Below are positions 57,601 to 63,240 of a stretch of DNA of 64,000 bases, in pieces. The DNA comes from Toxotes chatareus (taxonomy: Eukaryota > Chordata > Actinopteri > Toxotidae), in contig CM028884.1 in NCBI GenBank assembly GCA_016801885.1, forward strand, positions 19,454,864 through 19,518,863. Direction: 5' to 3'. Below the pieces are notes generated by a model. It saw nothing but the letters and a program-made list of their open reading frames with translations, made no database searches and was not told the DNA's origin. Position 1 is the first letter of the stretch. Each line of letters begins with the position of its first letter. A program made the translations under genes and the position numbers.

Positions 57601-60466
57601 ATCAGCAAATGCGGGAGACAAGGACTCCAGGGATTCCAAGGATTCCAAGGACTCCAAGGAGCATCCAGAGGAACGGGGAGAGAAGGGCGGGGTGATGCGT
57701 CACCCGGACAACCCGTTGGACATAGCAGTGACACGTCTGGCTGATCTGGAGCGCAACATCGAGAGAAGGTACCTGAGGAGCCCCTTAGGTACCACCATTC
57801 AGATCAGGCTGGATAATGTGGGTACGGTCACTGTCCCTGCCCCCGCCCCATCCACTAGTGCTGACAGGGAAGGGTAGGTCATTTCTCCAACCAAAGCTCC
57901 CCACTCTCCCACTAAGACCCTTTTCTCTCTCTCTGTGTGCTGTATGTTTCCCATGTTACTCAAAAAGTGAGGGTCTTTGCTGCTTTCACAGCAGGTTTTT
58001 GTGGTGGCTTGTGGCATTTTTGTTTGTTTCTTTGGTCTTGTGCAGTTTTTTGGGGGGGCTCCCCTTAGTTTCATTTCCTTTTCAGGCATTGTTTACTGGC
58101 ATTATTTGTTTTGTTTTTTTCTGCAGTCATCTGCATGGTGTTGTGCATCAGTAACCTTGGTTATGGGCATACTCATGGCTCCCATTACACAGTAAACACA
58201 CAGGTTCTACTCCTTCACTCTTTCTGCATGAACATCCCCTTAACATGACAAAATTGGTGTGTACCTCTACCCTGCGCCCTATACCCCCAAAATCCTCATG
58301 CCTGTCTCTGCACAGCTGGAGCTCTTTTTATGGTCTGCTGTCTCGTTGGCGGCTGGCTCAGCTGATACAGTTTACTGCTTTTTTGTGTGTATAAATTCTC
58401 CCACATATTTGCATATATGTATCCATTTTTGTTTCTCATCACCTTCCCATCATTCCTTATTATCTTCTCCTAGCGGTGAGGAGGAGGTGGCCCACGGTAT
58501 GAAGGTGTGGAGGAAGGCCCTGAGTGAAGTGCGTAGTGCTGCCCAGTTGGCCATGTGTATCCAGCAGCTGCAGAAGTCTATTGCCTGGGAGAGGTCCATC
58601 ATGAAAGTGGTGAGCAACAGATAAAAAAAAAAAAAGAGCCAAAACATGTTTCCACCTCAACAAGCTCTATTCAGGAAGTGTGCGTTTGTTTTTAATGAAC
58701 GCCCTTGTTTTGTAGTACTGTCAGATGTGCAAGAAGGGGGATAATGAGGACCTCCTCCTGCTGTGTGATGGCTGTGACAAAGGCTGCCACACTTACTGTC
58801 ACAAACCCAAGATCACCAGTATCCCCGAGGGAGACTGGTACTGCCCGGCCTGCATATCCAAGGTGTCAGAACCTTTTATAATGCAACGTCATCTTCCCAC
58901 AGTGTTCTCTTCAAATCCAACAATTTTCATGCTCCAGAATTCTTTCTTTTATTTAGCTTTTTTATTTGTAGGTGTACTGTAGAGAGATGAGAGGAAATAA
59001 GGGGGGAGAAACAGAGATGAGATGCAGAGAGAGAGGTGTTTATAGTATTCATGTATCACAACCACCAGGCCACCAGGACATCACTTGCTCAAAGAATTCT
59101 CATCAGCTGTAGGAATTTTACATTTCCCCATAGATGTATTACAGTATCTCTTAACTTTTATTGTCTGCAGCATGAATTTGGCATTTATCCCATTAAGTGA
59201 CAATTAAACCTTTAATTCCTGTTAATACTCTGGAAGCTGGAAAACAAGAGATGTAGATGTAGCCTGGGAAGAACTAAATAACATTGGTGGTGTAAGATTG
59301 ATTGATCTGATATTTTAGAAAAGGCCAATATTAACATGATAAATGAGTTTAAATGGGCACTATACTAATATTTTTAATTGTGCCAGACCTCAGAGAATTC
59401 ATTGTTTACTCTGTGCAGGCAAGTGGTCCATCCCCTAAAAGCAAAAAGCCCCCAAGCAAACCTGTAGCATCCAGCGGAGGAGGAGCTGGTAAGAAAGGTG
59501 GAGAGGCAAAGAAGAACGGGAAGCAGACAGGCAACGGGGAAGTATCGGAGGACGACTCGGCCAGTGCCAGCAGCACACCCAAGAAAGGAGCAAAAGACAC
59601 CAGCAGGAAGAGGAAAACTGAGGAGACCTCACCTGCTCTGCCAGCAGCCAATCAGGAGAGCAATGTGTGTGTGAAGCGAGCCAAAACGGCTAGAGACAAC
59701 AATAGGGACCTGGGATTATGCAGGTATGTGCCCCCGGCATGCTCGTACTTGTCTTTCTGTTGAATTCTTCATTTAGTTATCACCTTCTTCGAAACAGTCC
59801 TACAGCTGCTGCCATCAACTTTGTATCTGTAAGTTACAGGGAACTGATGTGTTTTTACTTCATCTGTAAATAAGAGTCTTTTGTGGGTTTTGTGTGTGTG
59901 TGAACAGCTTCTCTGTGTGATATCCAAGGGTTTTCCCTAACAAATAAATGTATTGGTCTGTGTCCAACCATGTGTTTGTATGTGTGTGTTTTTGTGTGTG
60001 TTCAACAGGGTACTCCTTGCTGAGCTGGAGCGCCATCAGGATGCATGGCCTTTTCTCACACCAGTCAACCTGAAATCGGTCCCTGGCTACAAGAAGGTCA
60101 TCAAGAAACCGATGGACTTCTCCACCATACGTGAGAAGCTTGTGAGCAGCCAGTGAGTTCCCATCGCCTCTATTTGTTCTTTTTCTCCTGAAAGCCTTTA
60201 AAGTCAAAGTGTTTTCCAGGAAAGAAGTTTCATTTACACCTCAGTATGTGACATATCAGCCAGTGTGTAAGTTGTACTTTCTCACGTCAAGTTTTTTGTA
60301 TTATTTCAGGTATCAGAACCTGGAGACTTTCATCATTGATGTCAACTTGGTCTTTGATAACTGCGAAAAATTCAATGAAGACAATTCAGACATTGGCCGA
60401 GCTGGTCATAACATGAGGAAGTTCTTCGAGAAGCGCTGGACTGAGCTTCTGAAACAAACAAACTAA
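32669..60466 (+). CDS. baz2b: baz2b, bromodomain adjacent to zinc finger domain protein 2B (36 coding exons, full span)
   Basis: BAZ2B is a nuclear regulatory subunit of ISWI remodelling complexes (SMARCA1/SMARCA5); its PHD finger binds the H3 N-terminus and its bromodomain binds acetyl-lysine. Joining 36 exons with GT-AG borders and matching phases gives one open frame of 2,432 residues. Domains, approximate residues: Ser-rich N-terminus (1-61); WWR segment (126-132); acidic runs (283-299 and 750-776); MBD/TAM (868-945); two GRPPN AT-hook cores (about 975-1015); Lys/Glu-rich coiled coil (1030-1223); DDT (1224-1295); WHIM motifs (1310-1415 and 1510-1555); PHD (2183-2231); bromodomain (2335-2430). 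Human BAZ2B is about 2,170 residues, so this protein is longer, mostly in low-complexity linkers. The start is the MESGERL methionine shared with mammals. Teleosts can carry two baz2b copies; I cannot tell which this is. BAZ2A was considered, but the DDT, PHD and bromodomain wording is closer to BAZ2B. Confidence 0.95.
33287..33365. repeat. (TG)n microsatellite, about 39 units, in baz2b intron 1
   Basis: Perfect TG tract 0.4 kb after coding exon 1. Confidence 0.97.
33644..33697. repeat. (CA)n microsatellite in baz2b intron 1
   Basis: About 25 CA units, opposite in phase to the TG tract 280 bases upstream, so the two could pair as an inverted repeat in the transcript. Confidence 0.95.
34450..34960. 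promoter_or_regulatory. candidate conserved noncoding element 5 in baz2b intron 1
   Basis: ATGCAATTAACTTAAATCTG, ACAACAAATTAATCCCC and AAATTTTTAGATTTAATTAT flank a GA-rich run. Unique sequence otherwise. Confidence 0.22.
36662..36853 (+). CDS. baz2b: baz2b coding exon 2
   Basis: Acceptor CTATTTCAG, donor GTAAGA, phase 1 in and out; residues about 62-125. It encodes the conserved LFGAAGEQPF, SSAFPLV and EFGGLG segments typical of BAZ2B and separates two long introns. Confidence 0.93.
36987..37148 (+). CDS. baz2b: baz2b coding exon 3 (WWR segment)
   Basis: Acceptor CCTAACAG after a CTCCT-rich intron, donor GTAGAG, phase 1 in and out. It encodes EWWRAAEAH and a hydrophobic FLPSFIGFPPFF stretch, the counterpart of the EWWRTTDAH...PPLLGIPPLF segment of mammalian BAZ2B. 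Confidence 0.92.
37810..38006 (+). CDS. baz2b: baz2b coding exon 4
   Basis: Acceptor GTTCTAG, donor GTCAGT, phase 1 in and phase 0 out; residues about 180-245. It starts GVNGAVNGSG, matching GVNGSINGSN of the family, then a Ser/Asn/Pro-rich linker and a basic PKEK end. Confidence 0.9.
38121..38333 (+). CDS. baz2b: baz2b coding exon 5 (first acidic block)
   Basis: Acceptor CAACTCAG, donor GTAAAG, phase 0 to 0; residues 246-316. Basic KPRKKP is followed by SNSESGTSSDSSSDG and an Asp/Glu run at 38232-38282, then KRTKKKTK. The layout (basic, Ser-acidic, acidic) is that of the mammalian protein. Confidence 0.93.
38588..39214 (+). CDS. baz2b: baz2b coding exon 6 (Ser/Pro-rich linker)
   Basis: Acceptor CCTCCCCAG, donor GTAAGC, phase 0 to 0; residues 317-525. 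It is mostly disordered Ser/Pro-rich sequence. The conserved anchor is VIQSTGLAANSKPLAL, as VIQSTGL.S.VKPL in mammals. It ends in a charged ASLAQINEFRLKQ helix. Confidence 0.93.
39215..41056 (+). other. baz2b: baz2b intron 6 (1.8 kb)
   Basis: GT-AG intron of AT-rich unique sequence ending in a long pyrimidine tract (40921-41056) before the exon 7 acceptor. I see nothing else in it. Confidence 0.85.
41057..41813 (+). CDS. baz2b: baz2b coding exon 7 (linker, GIPGV repeats, second acidic block)
   Basis: Acceptor ATTCCCAG, donor GTTTGT, phase 0 in and 1 out; residues 526-777. Family anchors are HPNGVIQS, APLALISK, PVNLSTG and QSLVDLFRGGES. Two coding tandem repeats stand out: four Gly-Gln pairs (41516-41539) and four GIPGV-type pentapeptides (41630-41689). 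A long Asp/Glu run follows (about 41729-41806). The repeats are not in the mammalian protein as I recall it. Confidence 0.92.
41516..41539 (+). repeat. baz2b: coding (GGACAG)n repeat, four Gly-Gln pairs
   Basis: Four in-frame six-base units in exon 7, residues about 679-686, in a disordered linker. Confidence 0.9.
41630..41689 (+). repeat. baz2b: coding 15-bp minisatellite, four GIPGV-type units
   Basis: Four in-frame 15-base units reading GIPGV, SIPGV, GIPGV, GIPGT (residues about 717-736). Third-position differences between units show the duplications are not brand new. Confidence 0.93.
41892..42385 (+). repeat. dispersed teleost repeat family, copy D (interrupted by the SINE)
   Basis: The left part (41892-42142) carries family words such as GTTATTTTAATTATGATTCTG, AAAAAGGTCCCTCACAATT, GGTGATGTCATAAAATTGCT and CTTTTGTCCAACTAACAAC. 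The right part (42309-42385) carries TTAACTTAATCGATG and ATCAATTAATTGACCAG. The SINE splits it. Confidence 0.6.
42145..42308 (+). mobile_element. tRNA-Lys-derived SINE
   Basis: The head (42145-42217) is a tRNA-like sequence close to vertebrate tRNA-Lys: A box TTAGCTCAGTTGGTAGAGCA, B box GGTTTGAATCC (42196-42206), near-complete acceptor stem. The anticodon loop is CTCAACC, giving CAA with a pyrimidine at position 37, so it is not a working tRNA-Lys. A non-tRNA body and a GATAAGCGGCAGATGATGAC tail follow. It sits inside an older repeat copy. Confidence 0.75.
42564..42833 (+). CDS. baz2b: baz2b coding exon 8
   Basis: Acceptor CTATTTCAG, donor GTAACG, phase 1 in and out; residues about 778-867. 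It begins ESDSNSDSDVSG, the continuation of the acidic Ser-Asp region, and ends in a Ser-rich linker just before the MBD/TAM domain. Confidence 0.9.
43552..43612 (+). CDS. baz2b: baz2b coding exon 9 (start of MBD/TAM domain)
   Basis: Acceptor TCTCCACAG, donor GTATGT, phase 1 in and 2 out; 61 nt. It encodes GKRKRVMDEKELMIPLELG, aligned with KRRRVTDERELRIPLEYG, the basic lead-in to the TAM (TTF-IIP5/ARBP/MeCP1) DNA-binding domain. Confidence 0.93.
43785..43893 (+). CDS. baz2b: baz2b coding exon 10 (MBD/TAM core)
   Basis: Acceptor AAACCCAG, donor GTACCT, phase 2 in and 0 out; residues 888-924. It encodes WRRETRI, GEVAYYAPCGKKLRQYP and DVMK, the diagnostic TAM/MBD-like strand-helix core of BAZ2 proteins, which bind DNA or RNA without strong methyl-CpG preference. 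Confidence 0.95.
44236..44258 (-). other. G-quadruplex candidate in baz2b intron 10
   Basis: The + strand reads CCCACCCCCACCCCCACCCA plus CCC, so the minus strand has five G runs of three or more with one-base loops. It would act on the template strand of baz2b. Confidence 0.5.
44717..44818 (+). CDS. baz2b: baz2b coding exon 11 (end of MBD/TAM)
   Basis: Acceptor CTTCTGTAG, donor GTGACT, phase 0 to 0; residues 925-958. It encodes YLSRNGISGITRDNFSFSAK and RVGDFYEAREGPQ, nearly identical in wording to mammalian BAZ2B. Confidence 0.95.
45461..45683 (+). CDS. baz2b: baz2b coding exon 12 (AT-hooks)
   Basis: Acceptor GCTCTCTAG, donor GTTAGC, phase 0 in and 1 out; residues 959-1032. After LLKEEEVIPRILAMEG come two GRPPN AT-hook cores (RRGRPPN and RRKGRPPN), which in this family bind the minor groove of AT-rich DNA. 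It ends KLLRKLEAQ, the start of the coiled coil. Confidence 0.95.
46245..46337 (+). CDS. baz2b: baz2b coding exon 13 (coiled coil)
   Basis: Acceptor CCTGTGCAG, donor GTAAAC, phase 1 in and out. It encodes EIARQAAQMKLMRKLEKQ and AKEARKQQ, Lys/Glu-rich helix with heptad-like spacing. Confidence 0.93.
46850..47352. repeat. possible decayed retroelement 3' end in baz2b intron 13
   Basis: The end at 47308-47352 (ACTGATCTCAGTGAGATCTC and CTGAATAAATAAAGCTTAAC) resembles common fish retroelement 3' tails. The rest is too decayed to assign. Confidence 0.3.
47432..47493 (+). CDS. baz2b: baz2b coding exon 14 (coiled coil)
   Basis: Acceptor CTCTTGTAG, donor GTGGGT, phase 1 in and 0 out; 62 nt. It encodes IMAAEERRKQKEQIKILKQQ, almost identical to mammalian BAZ2B. 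Confidence 0.93.
47771..47836 (+). CDS. baz2b: baz2b coding exon 15 (coiled coil)
   Basis: Acceptor TTTTTTACAG, donor GTACAG, phase 0 to 0; 22 codons. It encodes EKIKRIQQIRMEKELRAQQI plus LE, fully conserved wording. Confidence 0.94.
48186..48212. repeat. (CA)n microsatellite in baz2b intron 15
   Basis: About 13 CA units. Other short CA/TG tracts not listed singly: 9391-9434, 9779-9806, 12338-12366, 13503-13530, 29441-29461, 32490-32540, 49017-49036. Confidence 0.9.
48506..48571 (+). CDS. baz2b: baz2b coding exon 16 (coiled coil)
   Basis: Acceptor TATTCACAG, donor GTATGT, phase 0 to 0; 22 codons. It encodes KRKKKEEAANAKILEAEKRI, continuous with the preceding helix. Confidence 0.94.
48879..48923 (+). 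CDS. baz2b: baz2b coding exon 17 (coiled coil, 45 nt)
   Basis: Acceptor CTTTCAAG, donor GTAGGC, phase 0 to 0; 15 codons, EKELRRQQAEILKHQ. Exons 15 to 21 all begin in phase 0, which permits in-frame exon skipping in this stretch. Confidence 0.92.
49215..49247 (+). CDS. baz2b: baz2b coding exon 18, alternative microexon (33 nt)
   Basis: Acceptor TCTGCCAG. It encodes ELERHRLDM with optional VW. There are two donors six bases apart: ATG|GTATGG after 49241 and TGG|GTATGT after 49247. It is phase 0 at both ends, so inclusion, shortening or skipping all keep the frame. To my recollection mammalian BAZ2B has isoforms with and without ELERHRLDMVW, which supports this as a cassette microexon. Confidence 0.85.
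49248..51145 (+). other. baz2b: baz2b intron 18 (1.9 kb)
   Basis: GT-AG intron after the microexon. Read-through would add seven codons and stop (TAA at 49269). An AATAAA lies near 50724. Otherwise unique sequence without exon signals. Confidence 0.8.
51146..51211 (+). CDS. baz2b: baz2b coding exon 19 (coiled coil)
   Basis: Acceptor CCACTCTAG, donor GTAGTA, phase 0 to 0; 22 codons. It encodes ERERRRQHVMLMKAVEARKK and AE, following a 1.9-kb intron. Confidence 0.94.
51565..51705 (+). CDS. baz2b: baz2b coding exon 20 (end of coiled coil)
   Basis: Acceptor CTCTCTAG, donor GTAGCT, phase 0 to 0; residues 1177-1223. It encodes ERERLRQEKRDEKRLNKERK, LEQRRLELEIARELKKP and NEDMCLSDHK, leading into the DDT domain. 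Confidence 0.94.
52251..52505 (+). CDS. baz2b: baz2b coding exon 21 (DDT domain)
   Basis: Acceptor TTGTCCAG, donor GTGAGC, phase 0 to 0; residues 1224-1308. The DDT domain reads PLPEFSRIPGLILPG, SDCLMLMQFLRGFGKVLG and LQEGLLNVGDS. DDT domains in BAZ proteins form the interface with the ISWI ATPase. Confidence 0.95.
52991..53214 (+). CDS. baz2b: baz2b coding exon 22 (WHIM1 region)
   Basis: Acceptor ATCTTTCAG, donor GTAGGT, phase 0 in and 2 out; residues 1309-1382. It encodes LGDHLTNVGINRDNVSEVLQ and LKTKAFQAHTPAQKASILGF, the WHIM1 helices that follow DDT in BAZ/ACF-type proteins. Confidence 0.94.
53759..53833 (+). CDS. baz2b: baz2b coding exon 23
   Basis: Acceptor CTCTTGCAG, donor GTGAGT, phase 2 in and out; 75 nt. 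It encodes EIDKSLDQMANMRKDKIIME and GKLKK, matching SEIDKNIDYMSNLRRDKWVVEGKL in mammals. Confidence 0.93.
53921..54152 (+). CDS. baz2b: baz2b coding exon 24 (third acidic block)
   Basis: Acceptor TTTATGCAG just after a short TG run, donor GTAAAA, phase 2 in and 0 out; residues 1408-1485. LRTIYAKRTGKRE is conserved; then KRKRKLAGDSDDDED begins a long Asp/Glu run (54040-54117) made of GAT/GAG codons. Confidence 0.93.
54239..54301 (+). CDS. baz2b: baz2b coding exon 25
   Basis: Acceptor TTCTATTAG, donor GTATGT, phase 0 to 0; 21 codons encoding DDVDQATSVEELEKQIEKLA plus K, conserved as ASVEELEKQIEKLSK. Confidence 0.94.
54881..55025 (+). CDS. baz2b: baz2b coding exon 26 (WHIM2/3 motif)
   Basis: Acceptor CCATTGCAG, donor GTATTT, phase 0 in and 1 out; residues 1507-1554. 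It encodes RRKLFEISHSLRSMMYGQDR and YRRRYWVLPHCGGVFIEAME, the WHIM2/3 signature (GQDRYRRRYW). Confidence 0.96.
55315..56135 (+). CDS. baz2b: baz2b coding exon 27 (largest exon, variable linker)
   Basis: Acceptor TTCCCTGCAG, donor GTGAGG, phase 1 in and 0 out; 821 nt, residues 1555-1828. A charged EELEEERQRRRRA helix is followed by a long Ser/Thr/Pro-rich disordered linker. Conserved islands are NDQLLRVLTE and HWFSLLPRNPCD (QWFSLLPRTPCD in mammals). This linker is one source of the extra length over human BAZ2B. Confidence 0.94.
56268..56520 (+). CDS. baz2b: baz2b coding exon 28
   Basis: Acceptor TCTCCCCAG, donor GTGAGT, phase 0 in and 1 out; residues 1829-1912. The anchors are VKSGGSLLG, SWPSGMIS, SSKSESPLP and PKSLDHPAPQPIPE, matching mammalian BAZ2B order. 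Confidence 0.92.
56777..56932 (+). CDS. baz2b: baz2b coding exon 29
   Basis: Acceptor TGTCTCAG, donor GTAAGT, phase 1 in and out. It encodes GWWRVSDIEELRALVNAL and HSRGIREKGLQRQMQKYMEI, the conserved helical module upstream of PHD. Confidence 0.94.
57233..57393 (+). CDS. baz2b: baz2b coding exon 30
   Basis: Acceptor TCCATCCAG, donor GTAAAA, phase 1 in and 0 out; residues 1965-2018. It encodes VEEQAMEMDIAVLQQVEELE and RKVTAASLQVK, nearly invariant in BAZ2B. Confidence 0.94.
57518..57873 (+). CDS. baz2b: baz2b coding exon 31 with internal alternative donor
   Basis: Acceptor CTCTCCCAG, long donor GTAGGT, phase 0 in and 2 out; residues 2019-2136. It includes EREDLVYYEHK, a DSK triplet repeat (57623-57658) and DNPLDIAVTRLADLERNIER. 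An internal donor AG|GTACCT after 57768 is also phase 2, so its use would drop exactly 35 residues (YLRSPLGTTIQIRLDNVGTV onward). I recall the matching 35-residue segment as isoform-variable in mammalian BAZ2B. Confidence 0.92.
58474..58609 (+). CDS. baz2b: baz2b coding exon 32
   Basis: Acceptor TTCTCCTAG, donor GTGAGC, phase 2 in and 0 out; residues 2137-2182. It encodes KVWRKALSEVRSAAQLAMCI and QQLQKSIAWERSIMKV, directly before the PHD finger. Confidence 0.94.
58716..58862 (+). CDS. baz2b: baz2b coding exon 33 (PHD finger)
   Basis: Acceptor TTTTGTAG, donor GTGTCA, phase 0 to 0; residues 2183-2231. One exon carries the whole C4HC3 zinc finger: CQMC, CDGC, DKGCHTYC and CPAC, with the LLLLCDGCD and GDWYCPAC signatures. 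In BAZ2 proteins this PHD binds the unmodified H3 N-terminus. Confidence 0.97.
59419..59723 (+). CDS. baz2b: baz2b coding exon 34 (basic linker)
   Basis: Acceptor CTGTGCAG, donor GTATGT, phase 0 in and 2 out; residues 2232-2332. Lys/Ser-rich linker with EDDSASASSTPKKGAKD (EDEDSASTSSSLKRGNKD in mammals), a basic SRKRKTEE cluster that may be a nuclear localisation signal, and RDLGLCR before the bromodomain. Confidence 0.92.
60009..60152 (+). CDS. baz2b: baz2b coding exon 35 (bromodomain, first half)
   Basis: Acceptor TTCAACAG after a TG-rich intron end, donor GTGAGT, phase 2 in and out. It encodes LERHQDAWPFLTPV, with the WPF shelf, then VPGYKKVIKKPMDFSTIREK: the ZA loop and helix A of an acetyl-lysine-binding bromodomain. 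Confidence 0.97.
60310..60466 (+). CDS. baz2b: baz2b last coding exon 36 (bromodomain, second half, stop)
   Basis: Acceptor TTATTTCAG, phase 2 in, TAA at 60464-60466. It encodes DVNLVFDNCEKFNEDNSDIG and RAGHNMRKFFEKRWTELL. The FNED asparagine that contacts acetyl-lysine is present. The protein ends a few residues after the final bromodomain helix, as in mammals. Confidence 0.97.
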
Positions 60467-61720
60467 AAGTCTGTTCAGATTCTACCCATAAAACCATTCA
60501 ACTTTTCATATTGGAGCACCAGGTTTTACTTTTACTTTTATTTCCTGATGGAGAACATGGCTTTGCAGGATGGAAGAAGAAGTTAAATCCTTAATAAGGA
60601 ACCCATGGTGTGCTTAAGAGAGATGTCACCTTGATTAAAAAAAAAAAAAAAAAGTCATTACATGAGGTGCGCTGGATTTATTAATAACAGGGAAAAAAGC
60701 CCCAAAGAGTCCCAGAGAAATGGGGTGTCGTAGTGCAATACTATTCCCTGTCTCAGAACACTGCACTGAATGAATCCTCAACTGTCACTGATGTGTCTGC
60801 GCTAGAATACTTTCCACTACTTGTAAATAGTCTTTTGTTATTTAATCGTATTATAGTGAATGTATTTAATTTTGTAATAATTATTTATGAATCAAGGTCC
60901 ACTTCATTTTCTATGAAAAGGAAGAATCAGCTGAACTGCTTTGAATTAAAAAAAAAAAAAGGAATGTGTCTTTGTGTTGTAATTTTTCTCCCAAATATCA
61001 AACAAAGCCAAGAAAAAAAAAAACTGTTTACACTGTTCAGTGCTTTGGGGCATCAGAGGACTGTATTCATTTGTCCAAACTGTAAAACTGCATTTATTTA
61101 CAGGAACAGCAGAGGAACAGTTAGACAATGGTGATTCATGTGTATATACTGTTTATTAATGTCAATATTATGTCTTGTTTGGAACGATGTGTAAAAATTG
61201 TTTAAGAATATTAAGATATTGTTTATGCCTTAGAATGATTGTAGCATTCTATTTTAGTGAACGTGATGAAAACATTATCATAAATATTGTTTGTACAGTA
61301 TATACATATCCTCTGCAAACACTGTGGTATCCTTAATCTTGGTAGTGCCTACCCTTCCAACAGGGGCATGTAGGGGATGTTTTTGTTTTTAGTTTTCATT
61401 CTTATGACAACATTATTTTTTTATATGATTTCAATCCAACAAGGCCTCCAAAGTTGGACAGTGACACAGAAATCATTCCTCACCATAGCAGAAAAAAAAC
61501 CAAAACGGAACAACAAGCATTTGGTTATGCTTCCACGATGCATTTCCTCGTAATCTGCCACAATACAGAGGACCTAAGGCCATTTGTAACCACTGTGTTG
61601 AACCTTGCTGTGTGTTGTGGCCTGATGGAGGCAGCTAGATTTTTTTGTACCCAAGTCAAGAGTACTTGAAGTTACTTTATTTAAGATATTGTGGAATAAA
61701 AGTATCATTCTTTTGTAGGA
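60467..61720 (+). other. baz2b: baz2b 3'UTR (proximal form)
   Basis: AT-rich sequence after the stop, with no further coding similarity. The block around 60810-60900 (TTGTAAATAGTC, TTTAATTTTGTAATAATT) has the look of a conserved 3'UTR. A canonical AATAAA at 61695-61700 followed by T/GT-rich sequence suggests an end near 61715-61720. An ATTAAA followed by an A run at about 60944-60960 could be an earlier site. Confidence 0.6.
61695..61700 (+). terminator. poly(A) signal AATAAA
   Basis: Canonical hexamer with T-rich and GTGTG-containing downstream sequence (61710-61745), suited to 3' end formation about 1.2 kb after the baz2b stop. Confidence 0.55.
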
Positions 61721-61917
61721 GCTTTATTTTTCACTAGTGTGTGGCACGGACCTATTAAAAGGATGTTTTTCAACGTAAATGACTTAAAATTGTTTTATTT
61801 CCACTCCATCCTGCAGAACTGCTTTTGCGGTAGATCTGTGGATTATTCCCTCTTATTCTTTCAAATTAGAAGTCTTATATCAATATCCTTTTGGGCAGCA
61901 ACTCATAATTTTTTTTG

Positions 61918-62155
61918 TGATTAACAAAGTGATGTTTTCAAATGTCTGGTTTTGTCCAATAAACAAACCAAAACCAAAACATATGAAGTTTACTATCATG
62001 GAGGACAACTGAAACCAGTCAGTCAGTTTACATTTGACAAACTGAAACCAGAGAATGTTGACGTGTTCTCTTGAAAAATGACTCAAAAATATTAATTGAT
62101 GATCAAAGTAGTTGCCAAATATTTCTCTGTCAATCAACTAAAACAATTAATAAAC
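61918..62155 (+). repeat. dispersed teleost repeat family, copy E
   Basis: 3' half of the family: TTTTCAAATGTCTGGTTTTG, GTTTACTATCATGGAGGACA, CTGAAACCAGAGAATGTTGA and AATGACTCAAAAATATTAAT. It overlaps a possible distal baz2b 3'UTR and supplies an AATAAA at 61958. Confidence 0.6.
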
Positions 62156-62159
62156 TAAT

Positions 62160-63240
62160 CCTTGAAAGTTATCCTATACCTTAATATCGAATATCCCTCC
62201 ACCAATGCTGACAAATGGCAAGGCAGCTGCGAAAAACAGAAATGCAGAAACCTTTTTTTGTGAAGTTGTGAAGGTGAAAAACAAGAATATTAATTTGACA
62301 AGGATGCTTGGAATTGGCAGGAAGTGTCTAAGAGCGTAATTCAAACTGCATTTGCTGGTTACTATTAGAAAATTATGATTGTCACTTGAAGTAATTTCAG
62401 AATTTAGTTTTCATGTCACTTTGGAAGTAGTGGCAGATGTAAAGTAAAATTTCCAATGGTTTTCAAGTGCTCATGATAACCCACTTAGTTTTAAAAGAAA
62501 TAATAGTTTCATTTCATAGGATTTTAAGTGAGGCATGAAGACAATAAAGTTTGGCTTCTGTTTGACAAATTTTAAAATATGGAATTTTGTTAATAAAGAA
62601 ATCAGAATGATGATACATTTCAGTAAAAATACCAAATAAAATAAATTCAAAGTCTGAGTACCTAATTTCCTGTTTGTAAAGTTATTAAGGCCATACCAAA
62701 AAGTTTGATTGAAAGTACCGTTCCCAAAAAGATGAGTTATAATTTCATCTGTGTTCAGGCAGAAGAAACAAATAGGTGTGGTGGGTGAGGGGGTCAGCAG
62801 AGAAGATAGAAAACATGCTGATGCTGATGTCTAAGGGTCAAAAGCTTAAGGCCTTCATTTACTACAAAGGGTTTTCCACAAAATATAAATAATGTTTTTT
62901 TTTTTTTTTTTACATCATGTGTTTATGTCCAGTTATTTTTTTAATTAAACCTAAACTTTGGACATTGAGTGTTGAAAGGGCTATATTTCCCATACAGGTC
63001 TTTCTATACTGATGTAAGCCTGCTCAAATTAAAGCTGAGACTTGGCACTTAAATGTAGTGTCCATTAGTTTAACTTAAATTGAACGTGCTGAGGCTCAGG
63101 GCCTGAGGAACAAAACAAAATACTGTCCATATACTTATGGTCAGGACTGTGTTACATAACAAAAACATCTGTACAAATAACATGCGATGAAAGGGTTAAA
63201 AACACCAAATCATGTCAAATAATTAAACATAAAAATAAAA
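62160..63240. other. AT-rich intergenic DNA between baz2b and the promoter-like block
   Basis: No ORF of interest; a T run at about 62897-62914 and the distal poly(A) signal are the only marks. Confidence 0.6.
62543..62548 (+). terminator. distal poly(A) signal AATAAA
   Basis: AATAAAGTTTGGCTTCTGTTTG context, a classic hexamer with a GT/T-rich downstream element, about 2.1 kb past the stop. It could end a longer baz2b 3'UTR; another hexamer lies at 61958-61963 inside a repeat copy. Confidence 0.4.

Larger units (their letters stand above)
42834..60309 (+). other. baz2b: remaining baz2b introns over 300 bases
   Basis: Introns 8 (42834-43551), 10 (43894-44716), 11 (44819-45460), 12 (45684-46244), 13 (46338-47431), 15 (47837-48505), 16 (48572-48878), 19 (51212-51564), 20 (51706-52250), 21 (52506-52990), 22 (53215-53758), 25 (54302-54880), 31 (57874-58473) and 33 (58863-59418). 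All are GT-AG. Apart from the repeats listed separately I see nothing notable; no U12-type donor is present. Confidence 0.8.

Noticed and set aside
61454..61669. 71-codon ORF in the baz2b 3'UTR
   Set aside because: Lies after the stop, no recognisable domain and ordinary UTR composition.
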